Source of the DNA: an uncultured Clostridia bacterium
Lineage (GTDB): Bacteria > Bacillota > Clostridia > Oscillospirales > Oscillospiraceae
Assembly (NCBI GenBank): GCA_947177005.1
Contig: CAMWSZ010000141.1
Span: forward strand, 1-7,344
Reading direction: 5' to 3'
Length of the DNA stretch: 7,344 nt
In this document: positions 1 through 5,570 of the stretch, piece after piece
How the letters are laid out: each line of letters starts with the position of its first letter
Position numbering within the stretch: position 1 is the stretch's first letter
Position numbers and translations under genes: made by a program
The notes under the pieces: generated by a model
Told to the model about the DNA's origin: nothing
Database searches by the model: none
The model's input: only the letters and a program-made list of their open reading frames with translations

Positions 1-73
1 AGATCAATTCCCTAAATCTAAGTCCACATAAAGCACCGCGTGCAAGTAGGGATTTATATTTTAAAATCTTTAT

Positions 74-102
74 TTCACAAAATCCAAGAAATATGTTATA
101 CT
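74..102 (+). promoter_or_regulatory. Vegetative promoter with extended -10, upstream of the HTH regulator
   Basis: A -35 box TTCACA (74-79, five of six matches to TTGACA) is followed after 17 bases by TATACT (97-102). TG at 94-95 adds an extended -10 element. Transcription should start near 109, giving a short leader before the GTG start at 135. The 10-base palindrome ATTTTAAAAT at 58-67 sits just upstream and could be an operator, but this is only a suggestion. Confidence 0.7.
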
Positions 103-134
103 GATAATCACACGAAGAGAAAGGCGGTGAGCAA

Positions 135-362
135 GTGGCTAAGAAGAACAAATACCAGTTTGACAGTAAAATTCATATATATCGGGCCACAAAAAGAATG
201 ACACAACAAGAGCTTGCCGATTTGGTGGGTGTTTCAAGACAGACGATTATGCAGCTTGAAAGAAATCGTTATAATCCCTCTATGCTGTTGGCATATAGCA
301 TAGCAAAAGTGTTTGATGTAACGATTGAAGATTTATTTGACTTCAAGGAGGAGGAAAAATGA
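135..362 (+). CDS. Small XRE-family HTH transcriptional regulator (YozG-like)
   Basis: This 75-residue protein is one helix-turn-helix domain of the Cro/C1 (XRE) type and probably binds DNA as a dimer. Residues about 22-43 form the HTH, with the signature MTQQELADLVGVSRQT leading into LERNRYNPS. The remainder (AYSIAKVFDVTIEDLFDF) is the usual end of the YozG subfamily, whose members are about 65-75 residues long. The GTG start at 135 is chosen because AAGGCGGTGA at 121-130 is a near-perfect Shine-Dalgarno site, seven bases away measured from GGCGG. The stop codon overlaps the start of the next gene (ATGA), so this regulator and the membrane protein are translated together. Pairs like this are common in Firmicutes, and the regulator often controls its own operon. 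Its target here is unknown. Confidence 0.92.
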   Translation: MAKKNKYQFDSKIHIYRATKRMTQQELADLVGVSRQTIMQLERNRYNPSMLLAYSIAKVFDVTIEDLFDFKEEEK

Positions 363-676
363 TTGAAATAATCAATAAGATCGCAGGCAACAGGACGGTG
401 TTTGTTGTAGGGGTAATTTATGGGACCCCAATTACAATTGCGCTGCTTGTTTTATTTTTTGTGAAATCATCACGGGATGAAAGAGGACGGGCAATCATCG
501 GGAAAGCAAGCATCATTGCCATGGTTACGTTCATTCTCATCATCAATTTTGTGGCTAAAATCTGGGATAACATTACGATAAACTACCTTACATCAGCCTG
601 CTTCATTCAATGGATATACGACATTATACTTACGGTTGAGGTTGCTGCAATCTTGATATACAAGAGAATTGGATAG
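359..676 (+). CDS. Small three-helix membrane protein of unknown function, partner of the HTH regulator
   Basis: I do not recognise a named family with certainty. The 105-residue protein has three hydrophobic segments, about 13-35, 46-66 and 78-100. A charged loop after the first (KSSRDERGR, about 36-45) probably faces the cytoplasm. There is no signal peptide and no visible catalytic motif. The ATG at 359 overlaps the regulator's TGA and follows a strong Shine-Dalgarno AAGGAGG at 345-351, so translation is coupled. It resembles the short membrane proteins (DUF2178-like, tentatively) often found next to YozG-type regulators in Firmicutes. A role sensing or responding to an envelope condition, with the regulator controlling expression, is inference from this pairing only. 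Codon use is AT-rich like the regulator and unlike the genes after 1230. Confidence 0.85.
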   Translation: MIEIINKIAGNRTVFVVGVIYGTPITIALLVLFFVKSSRDERGRAIIGKASIIAMVTFILIINFVAKIWDNITINYLTSACFIQWIYDIILTVEVAAILIYKRIG

Positions 677-685
677 TGAAAATCA

Positions 686-723
686 TTCTTGCTTGTCACT
701 GAAGAGATGAGCAAGAAATTTTT
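686..723 (+). terminator. Rho-independent terminator after the regulator/membrane-protein operon
   Basis: TTCTTGCTTGTC (686-697) pairs with GATGAGCAAGAA (706-717), including two G-U pairs, to make a 12-bp stem with an 8-base loop. ATTTTT follows directly at 718-723. It begins ten bases after the stop codon of the membrane protein gene and separates that operon from the next promoter. Confidence 0.8.
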
Positions 724-744
724 CATATAAATAGTATGAAATAG

Positions 745-773
745 TTGACATTTAAATAGAAATAGATTATACT
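745..773 (+). promoter_or_regulatory. Near-perfect sigma-A promoter for the 44-residue peptide gene
   Basis: TTGACA (745-750, a perfect -35) is followed by exactly 17 bases and then TATACT (768-773, five of six). This is the strongest promoter match in the window. Transcription should begin near 780, leaving about 45 bases of leader with a Shine-Dalgarno site before the ATG at 826. Confidence 0.85.
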
Positions 774-825
774 CTTATCAGGGCAAGCAATTCTCACTTT
801 ATCTGGCCCATGAAAGGAGAAATAA

Positions 826-960
826 ATGATGGAAGATTTATGGCCGCTAATTGTTTTTGTTTTGTTCGTTTCAGGCGGCGGCTGTACATTGGCAGGTACA
901 TGGTGGCATAGAAACAAAAAAAAGAAAAAGGATGCCGGCGAACATCAGAGCAGTAAATAG
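826..960 (+). CDS. Small single-pass membrane peptide, unknown function
   Basis: This 44-residue open frame is supported by its signals rather than by homology. It has a consensus promoter at 745-773 and a Shine-Dalgarno AAAGGAG at 813-819, six bases before the ATG at 826. A second ATG follows at 829. The peptide has a short acidic start (MMEDLW), one hydrophobic segment at about residues 7-25 containing GGGC, then TWWHRN and a run of five lysines, ending in a polar tail. By the positive-inside rule the tail should be cytoplasmic and the N-terminus outside. I do not recognise the family. Candidates are a small regulator of a membrane complex or a type I toxin-like peptide; neither is proven. 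The gene lies in AT-rich DNA between two small transcription units. Confidence 0.65.
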   Translation: MMEDLWPLIVFVLFVSGGGCTLAGTWWHRNKKKKKDAGEHQSSK

Positions 961-1043
961 CAAAACCAACCGAACCAGTCAACGGCAAGATGAACGGACT
1001 GTGTCCGTCGATGACAATCCACCTGTTTTTGCAGTCAGGCAGC

Positions 1044-1078
1044 TACGGGGCGGCAGCACTCTTTGCTGCCGCCCCGTA
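1044..1078 (+). terminator. Strong perfect 15-bp hairpin, probable terminator of the small-peptide transcript
   Basis: Bases 1044-1058 (TACGGGGCGGCAGCA) are the exact reverse complement of 1064-1078, with a CTCTT loop between. This is the most stable simple hairpin in the window, but neither strand has a clean T-run directly after it. Termination is the likely role because it follows the small peptide gene and precedes the next promoter. A processing or RNA-stability element is possible. A smaller hairpin, ACGGAC/GTCCGT at 994-1008, lies just upstream. Confidence 0.5.
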
Positions 1079-1159
1079 CATCATAAAAAGCAGTTATTCC
1101 GTCACTTCGACAATAGAGTATCAGCAACCCTAAACTGATAGGAGAATTATGAACCAGCC

Positions 1160-1188
1160 TTGTTTTTCTCAGCCGGACATGTTATGAT
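1160..1188 (+). promoter_or_regulatory. Promoter of the aldo/keto reductase gene
   Basis: TTGTTT (1160-1165) is followed after 17 bases by TATGAT (1183-1188), with an extended -10 TG at 1180-1181. Transcription would start near 1195. The imperfect dyad GATAT-CCT-ATATC (1186-1198) overlaps the -10 and the start site and is placed like an operator, although no regulator is identified. Confidence 0.6.
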
Positions 1189-1229
1189 ATCCTATATCTT
1201 GACCAATCCTGGGAAAAGGAGAAAAAAGT

Positions 1230-2360
1230 ATGATATACAAGGACTTCCAAGACCTGAAGCTGTCCATGCTGGGACTGGGAACCATGCGCCTGCCGCTTGT
1301 GGACGGTAAGGACGCCGTGATCGACGAACCCGCCGCACAGCAGATGATCGACACCGCGCTGGAGCAGGGGGTGAACTATTTCGATACCGCATGGGGATAT
1401 CACGGCGGAAATTCCGAGCTGGCTGTGGGCCGCGCACTGAAAAAGCATCCCCGAAAAAGCTTTTATCTGGCGACCAAATTCCCCGGCTATGATGTGAACA
1501 ATATGGACAAGGTAGAGGAAATTTTCGAGAAGCAGCTGGAAAAATGTCAGGTGGACTATTTCGACTTCTATCTCTTCCATAACGTCTGCGAGGCGAATAT
1601 TGACGCCTACTTAAACCCCCAATACGGCATTTATGACTATCTTACCAGACAGAAAGCCAATGGGCGTATCCGGCACTTGGGTTTTTCCGCCCACGCCAGC
1701 GTGGAGGTAATGGAGCGCTTTCTGGACGCCTACGGCGGCGCAATGGAATTCTGTCAGATCCAGCTCAACTATCTGGACTGGACGCTGCAAAACGCCAAAG
1801 CGAAGGTAGAACTGCTCAACGCCCGCAAGATCCCCATTTGGGTCATGGAACCGCTGCGGGGCGGGCGTCTGGCCAATCTGCCCCGGACCGCCGCCGGAAA
1901 ACTGAGCGCCCTGCGTCCAGACGAAAAGACGCCTGCATGGGCGTTCCGGTTTTTGCAGGCGGTGCCCGGCGTGACAATGATCCTCTCCGGCATGTCCAGC
2001 ATGGAGCAGCTGACCGATAACCTGCACACCTTCCAAACCGATGCGCCGCTGAATGCATCGGAACAGGAGGCATTGCAGGCGGTGGCGGACGAGCTGCTGA
2101 AAAAGAAAACCCTGCCCTGTACAGCCTGTCATTACTGTGTCAGCCACTGTCCCCAGGGGCTGGATATCCCCGCGCTCATCAGTATCTATAACGACCACCT
2201 GTTCAGTGACGGCGGCTTTGTACCGTCCATGCTGGTCTCCTCCATGCCGGAGGAAAAACGTCCCGGCGCCTGTGTGGGATGCCGCAGCTGTGAGGCGGTC
2301 TGTCCGCAGGAAATAAAAATTTCGGAGGCAATGGCGGATTTCAGCGAAAAGCTGAAATAA
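1230..2360 (+). CDS. Aldo/keto reductase with C-terminal two-cluster ferredoxin domain
   Basis: This 376-residue cytoplasmic oxidoreductase has an AKR barrel at about 1-290 and a ferredoxin-like domain at about 293-376. The catalytic tetrad is visible as D52, Y57 (FDTAWGYHGG), K83 (ATKF) and H117 (LFHN). The C-terminal domain has two complete CxxCxxCxxxCP motifs (C297/C300/C303/C307 and C348/C351/C354/C358), enough for two [4Fe-4S] clusters. This fusion is a well-known family in anaerobic Clostridia, usually annotated as aldo/keto reductase with a 4Fe-4S domain. Its substrates are mostly unknown, and electrons may pass between the clusters and the nicotinamide site (inference). The ATG at 1230 follows AAAAGGAG at 1214-1221 by eight bases. 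It appears to be a single-gene unit with its own promoter. Family assignment is secure; substrate is not. Confidence 0.95.
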   Translation: MIYKDFQDLKLSMLGLGTMRLPLVDGKDAVIDEPAAQQMIDTALEQGVNYFDTAWGYHGGNSELAVGRALKKHPRKSFYLATKFPGYDVNNMDKVEEIFEKQLEKCQVDYFDFYLFHNVCEANIDAYLNPQYGIYDYLTRQKANGRIRHLGFSAHASVEVMERFLDAYGGAMEFCQIQLNYLDWTLQNAKAKVELLNARKIPIWVMEPLRGGRLANLPRTAAGKLSALRPDEKTPAWAFRFLQAVPGVTMILSGMSSMEQLTDNLHTFQTDAPLNASEQEALQAVADELLKKKTLPCTACHYCVSHCPQGLDIPALISIYNDHLFSDGGFVPSMLVSSMPEEKRPGACVGCRSCEAVCPQEIKISEAMADFSEKLK

Positions 2361-2505
2361 AATGACGCTGGGCTTTTCTCAGAAAAAATCTTCTCTTCCT
2401 TGAATAAAAAACCAGCCAGCAGCGCAAACTGTGGCTAGAGACGCTTCACCGCGCCCGAAAATCTCCGCCCTACCGGCGGACAGGATGATGAAAGGAAGAG
2501 ATCGT

Positions 2506-3264
2506 ATGGAAAACAGAGGAAAGCGGCAGGCTTCCTCCATTTTCGGCGGCATGGGCTTCTACATAGCCCTGCTCATCTGCGTACTCGCAGCCGGAGTGGT
2601 TGGCTATTATGCCCTGCTGAACGACAACACCGTATCCCCCGACCCCGCATCAATGGAACTGGTCATAGACCCGATCACCCCTGACCCCGTCCAGAGCGTG
2701 ACCGCCCCCGACCCTGAACCTGCACAGCCGGTCATTTCACCGGAACCGGTAACAGTACCGGCGAAAACAACGCCGCAGGTTGTGGCGAACGACCCGCCGG
2801 TCCCGGTCTCAATGCCGGAGACGGTCCCGGAGGAACCGGAAATGATCCTGACGCCGGTGCTGGGCGAGACTGTAGCGGTTTTCTCCATTGACCGGCTGGC
2901 CTATGACGCCACCCTGGGCGATTGGCGCACCCATGACGGAATTGATATCCGCGCTGCGGCCGGAGATGCCGTTGTCGCCGCTGCGGCCGGGACGGTGCTG
3001 TCCGCGGAGAACGACGACCGGTTGGGTACTACCGTCGTCATCGACCACAACAACGGTTATGTTACCACCTATGCCAGCTTGCAGGAGGAGGTGCCTGTGC
3101 TGGTAGGCGACACGGTGGAGGCCGGGACAATCCTGGGAACCGTGGGCAACACCTCGCTGTCTGAGGCGGGACTGGGCGCACATCTCCACTTCAGCGTGAA
3201 AAAAGACGGCACAGCCATTGATCCCGCAGAATTTTTAGAAGAACCGGCTTTTTCAGCCGAATAA
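2506..3264 (+). CDS. Membrane-anchored M23/LytM-domain protein, SpoIIQ-like
   Basis: This 252-residue protein has a short basic N-terminus, one membrane segment at about 16-38, a Pro/Glu/Val-rich linker at about 42-118 and a LytM (M23) domain at about 120-245. The zinc-site motifs are present: HDGID (H143, D147) and HLH (H226, H228). The stretch DWRTHDGIDI, then VVIDHNNGYVTTYASL, then HLHFSVKKDGTAIDP, matches the SpoIIQ pattern better than ordinary LytM enzymes. SpoIIQ sits in the forespore membrane and binds SpoIIIAH across the engulfment septum. S191 in YASL replaces the histidine usual in active LytM endopeptidases, so activity is uncertain. The start at 2506 has a Shine-Dalgarno AAAGGAAG at 2491-2498. 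The frame stays open back to 2431, but no ribosome site supports that. M23 assignment is secure; SpoIIQ orthology is likely, not certain. Confidence 0.88.
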   Translation: MENRGKRQASSIFGGMGFYIALLICVLAAGVVGYYALLNDNTVSPDPASMELVIDPITPDPVQSVTAPDPEPAQPVISPEPVTVPAKTTPQVVANDPPVPVSMPETVPEEPEMILTPVLGETVAVFSIDRLAYDATLGDWRTHDGIDIRAAAGDAVVAAAAGTVLSAENDDRLGTTVVIDHNNGYVTTYASLQEEVPVLVGDTVEAGTILGTVGNTSLSEAGLGAHLHFSVKKDGTAIDPAEFLEEPAFSAE

Positions 3265-3279
3265 AGTGCTGATAATTTG

Positions 3280-3321
3280 CAGCGCCCCCTCCTGAGACGG
3301 GAGAGGGCGCTGTCATGCTTT
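3280..3321 (+). terminator. Terminator-like hairpin between the M23 protein and the carboxypeptidase
   Basis: CAGCGCCC (3280-3287) pairs with GGGCGCTG (3305-3312). After one C-A mismatch the stem continues through CTCCT with GGGAG, leaving a five-base loop. The T-rich tail is weak (TCATGCTTT, 3313-3321), so termination may be partial. It lies 15 bases after the stop of the M23 gene. Confidence 0.65.
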
Positions 3322-3381
3322 GCGCGGACGCCGCATATCTATTGGGTAAAACCACAACAGTAAAAAAGGAAGGATTGCGGT

Positions 3382-4518
3382 ATGAAACGGATTTTATCTG
3401 GCCTGCTGGCCCTGCTGACCCTGCTGTCGTTATCGCCCGCCGCCCGTGCGGAGGAGCTGGCGGTGACCAGCGAGGCGTGCGTCCTCATGGAGAAGACTAC
3501 GGGACAGGTGCTGTACGCGGTCAACGAACACAAGCAGCTGGAACCCGCCAGCGTCACAAAGATCATGACGATCCTGCTGGTCATGGAGGCAATTGACTCC
3601 GGCGCACTGCATTATGACGATCTGGTGACTGCCTCCGCACGGGCGTGCTCCATGGGCGGGAGCCAGATCTGGCTGAAGGAAAACGAACAGCTGACCGTGG
3701 AGGATATGCTGAAGGCGGTGTGCGTGGTATCGGCGAACGATTGCAGCGTTGCGCTGGCTGAGCATCTGGCGGGCAGTATGGAGGCGTTTACCGACCGGAT
3801 GAACGCCCGCGCGGAAGAGCTGGGGATGACGGACACCCACTTTGTCAATCCCACCGGCCTCCCGGCGTCTGGCCACGTGACCAGCGCCTATGACATTGCG
3901 GTCATGAGCCGGGAACTGATTCTCAATCATCCGGACATCCGGCGCTTTACCACCATATGGATGGATACCCTCCGGGGCGGCGAATCCGGCCTCACCAATA
4001 CCAATAAACTGATCCGCTTCTATGAGGGGGCAACAGGACTGAAAACCGGCAGTACCAGCAGCGCACAGTACTGCCTGTCCGCCACGGCGGAACGGGGCGG
4101 CATGGAGCTGATTGCGGTGATTTTGAAAGCGCCCACCTCCGTGCAGCGTTTTGAGAGCGCAAAGGTTCTGCTCAACTACGGCTTTGCGGCCTATGCGCTG
4201 GTGACGGCCGACCCGCCGGAGCCCCTGCATGAGATCCCGGTCACATTGGGGGAGGCGGCGTCTGTCAAAACGCGCCTGGAGGGCGAGAACACCTTCCTGA
4301 CAACAAAGGCCAAAGCAAGCGGGATTGAGGTACAGATCGAGATGGAGGAGGAGCTTGCCGCGCCTGTGGAGGAGGGACAGCAGGTGGGACGCATGACCGT
4401 CTCCTCCAACGGAGAAGCGCTGGCGGTACTTCCCATTGTGACACAGCAGGCCGTCCCCCGGCTGACCTACTGGCAGCTGTTCCAACGGTGCCTGCAAATG
4501 GCGTTCTGCGGGGGTTAA
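3382..4518 (+). CDS. Secreted D-alanyl-D-alanine carboxypeptidase (S11 family, DacF/PBP5-type)
   Basis: This 378-residue penicillin-binding protein removes the terminal D-alanine from peptidoglycan stem peptides outside the membrane. A signal peptide spans residues 1-23, with likely cleavage after ARA. The catalytic domain at about 26-270 shows all three motifs: SVTK (S57 nucleophile, K60), SAN (S117, N119) and KTG (221-223). The PBP5 C-terminal beta domain covers about 275-355. The end (LTYWQLFQRCLQMAF) is an amphipathic or hydrophobic tail suited to membrane anchoring. Length is typical. The ATG at 3382 follows AGGAAGGA at 3367-3374. Its SpoIIQ-like neighbour and DacF-like layout favour a sporulation or cortex role, but a vegetative PBP5 role cannot be excluded. 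Its TAA shares bases with the opposed rnfD stop. Confidence 0.95.
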   Translation: MKRILSGLLALLTLLSLSPAARAEELAVTSEACVLMEKTTGQVLYAVNEHKQLEPASVTKIMTILLVMEAIDSGALHYDDLVTASARACSMGGSQIWLKENEQLTVEDMLKAVCVVSANDCSVALAEHLAGSMEAFTDRMNARAEELGMTDTHFVNPTGLPASGHVTSAYDIAVMSRELILNHPDIRRFTTIWMDTLRGGESGLTNTNKLIRFYEGATGLKTGSTSSAQYCLSATAERGGMELIAVILKAPTSVQRFESAKVLLNYGFAAYALVTADPPEPLHEIPVTLGEAASVKTRLEGENTFLTTKAKASGIEVQIEMEEELAAPVEEGQQVGRMTVSSNGEALAVLPIVTQQAVPRLTYWQLFQRCLQMAFCGG

Positions 4519-5570
4519 GGCTGTTTTTTCAGCCGGCCGCTGAACTGCTTTTTTATTTCACCCGGCTTTGACGGCAGCTCCTGCAAATCCTTTTTGAGCA
4601 TTTTCAGTCCGCCGGGGCGCAGATACAGGTCCAGCGGACGGGCGGTCAGGTTCATCAGCAGCACGGCTATACAGATCCCCTCATTGCCGGGGGCGATATA
4701 ACGAAACAGCACAGTCAGTGCGCCGCAGCCGGCGCCGTAGATCATCTGGCAGGCCGGACGTATGGGAGATGTGGCATAGTCCGCCGCCATGAAAAACGCC
4801 GCCAGCACCAGTCCGCCGCCCAGAAGATTGTACAGCATCCAGTCCGCGGGGGCGTTGCCGCGTGGGAACAGAAACAGTAAAACTGCCGCTGTGCCCAGAT
4901 AGCATACCGGGATCCGCCAGGAGATGACGCGGCGTACAATCAGGTACACACCGCCAAGCAGCAGGAGCAGCGTACAGACCTCCCCGACAGCGCCGCCAGT
5001 CAGACCGGCCAGCATCTCCGGCAGGCCGTATAGCTCCTGTAAGCCCGCCAGATCGTTCTGCCGCAGCAGAGACATAGGCGTGGGGCTTGTGACGGCGTCG
5101 GGGACGCCCCAGAGCGGGACGGAGGTGCGGGGCCCTACGGTCACGGACATCTTTCCGCTCCAGAAAAGCAGCAGCGCACGGGCGGCCAATGCGGGATTGA
5201 GCAGATTTTTCCCGATACCGCCCCAGAGCTGCTTGATGAGTACAATGGCGAAAAAATCGCCCAACAGCAGCAGTTCATAGGGAGTTGTGACAGGGCAGGT
5301 AAAGGCAATCAAAACGCCGGTCACAGCGGCGCTGAGGTCTCCGGCAGTGATATCTTTTTTACATATGGCCCGGTACAGCAGCTCAAACACACAGCATCCT
5401 CCGGCGGATATCAGGACATTTGCCAGGGCACGTATGCCGAAATTGAACACCGCAAAGCCCAACGCAGGAAGCAGTGCGGTCAGGACCTCGCCCATAAGCT
5501 GCCGGGTTCCGGACCGGGTACGGATATGCGGCGCGGCGGAAGCCGTTAGCTTTAAGTCATTATAGTTCAT
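4515..5570 (-). CDS. rnfD: RnfD-like membrane subunit, predicted covalent-FMN electron-transfer protein
   Basis: This 351-residue polytopic protein belongs to the RnfD/NqrB family, whose members carry electrons through the membrane in Rnf ferredoxin:NAD+ oxidoreductases. It has about nine or ten hydrophobic segments. Family landmarks are APHIRT near the N-terminus, GGIGKNLLNPALAAR (117-131), MAADYATSP (261-269) and GNEGICIAVLLMN (295-307). The flavin-attachment region reads DAVTSPT (158-164), so T164 is the expected FMN-linked threonine, but a proline replaces the alanine normally before it. The ATG at 5570 overlaps the rnfC stop (ATGA) and follows a GGGAGG-type ribosome site. The frame is open upstream to 5777, but that extension lies inside rnfC's ferredoxin region and is unlikely to be used. 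It is the last gene of the operon; rnfG, E, A and B do not follow. Confidence 0.9.
   Translation of the reverse strand: MNYNDLKLTASAAPHIRTRSGTRQLMGEVLTALLPALGFAVFNFGIRALANVLISAGGCCVFELLYRAICKKDITAGDLSAAVTGVLIAFTCPVTTPYELLLLGDFFAIVLIKQLWGGIGKNLLNPALAARALLLFWSGKMSVTVGPRTSVPLWGVPDAVTSPTPMSLLRQNDLAGLQELYGLPEMLAGLTGGAVGEVCTLLLLLGGVYLIVRRVISWRIPVCYLGTAAVLLFLFPRGNAPADWMLYNLLGGGLVLAAFFMAADYATSPIRPACQMIYGAGCGALTVLFRYIAPGNEGICIAVLLMNLTARPLDLYLRPGGLKMLKKDLQELPSKPGEIKKQFSGRLKKQP
4530..4558 (+). terminator. Possible terminator of the carboxypeptidase transcript, inside the rnfD 3' end
   Basis: CAGCCGGCCGCTG (4530-4542) can fold as CAGC/GCTG, and a run of six T follows at 4549-4554. A competing hairpin GGCTG/CAGCC (4519-4534) has an all-T loop. 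Either would lie within antisense rnfD coding sequence. Both stems are short, so this is a weak call. Confidence 0.3.

Noticed and set aside
851..1138. A 95-residue plus-strand open frame overlapping the small peptide gene
   Set aside because: It starts at a TTG without a ribosome site, runs through the 15-bp hairpin, has no domain-like composition and is out of frame with the well-supported 826-960 gene.
1149..1187. A 12-residue frame with a GGAGAATT ribosome site, a possible leader peptide before the reductase
   Set aside because: It overlaps the -35 and -10 boxes of the better-supported promoter at 1160-1188, so that transcript would not contain it.
1611..2198. A 195-residue minus-strand open frame opposite the aldo/keto reductase
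   Set aside because: It is an antisense shadow of a clear enzyme gene, with no start signals or domain features.
2361..2430. Terminator after the aldo/keto reductase gene (CTGGG/CTCAG hairpin)
   Set aside because: The stem is only five pairs including a G-T, and it is followed by A-rich rather than T-rich sequence.
2431..2505. N-terminal extension of the M23 protein from a GTG at 2431
   Set aside because: There is no ribosome site at 2431. The extension has no membrane-protein features, while the ATG at 2506 has a good Shine-Dalgarno and gives a normal anchor topology.
3430..4497. A 355-residue minus-strand open frame opposite the carboxypeptidase gene
   Set aside because: It is a mirror of GC-rich codon use on the real gene. 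It is rich in His, Arg, Gln and Gly with no recognisable motif, while the plus strand encodes a complete S11 enzyme.
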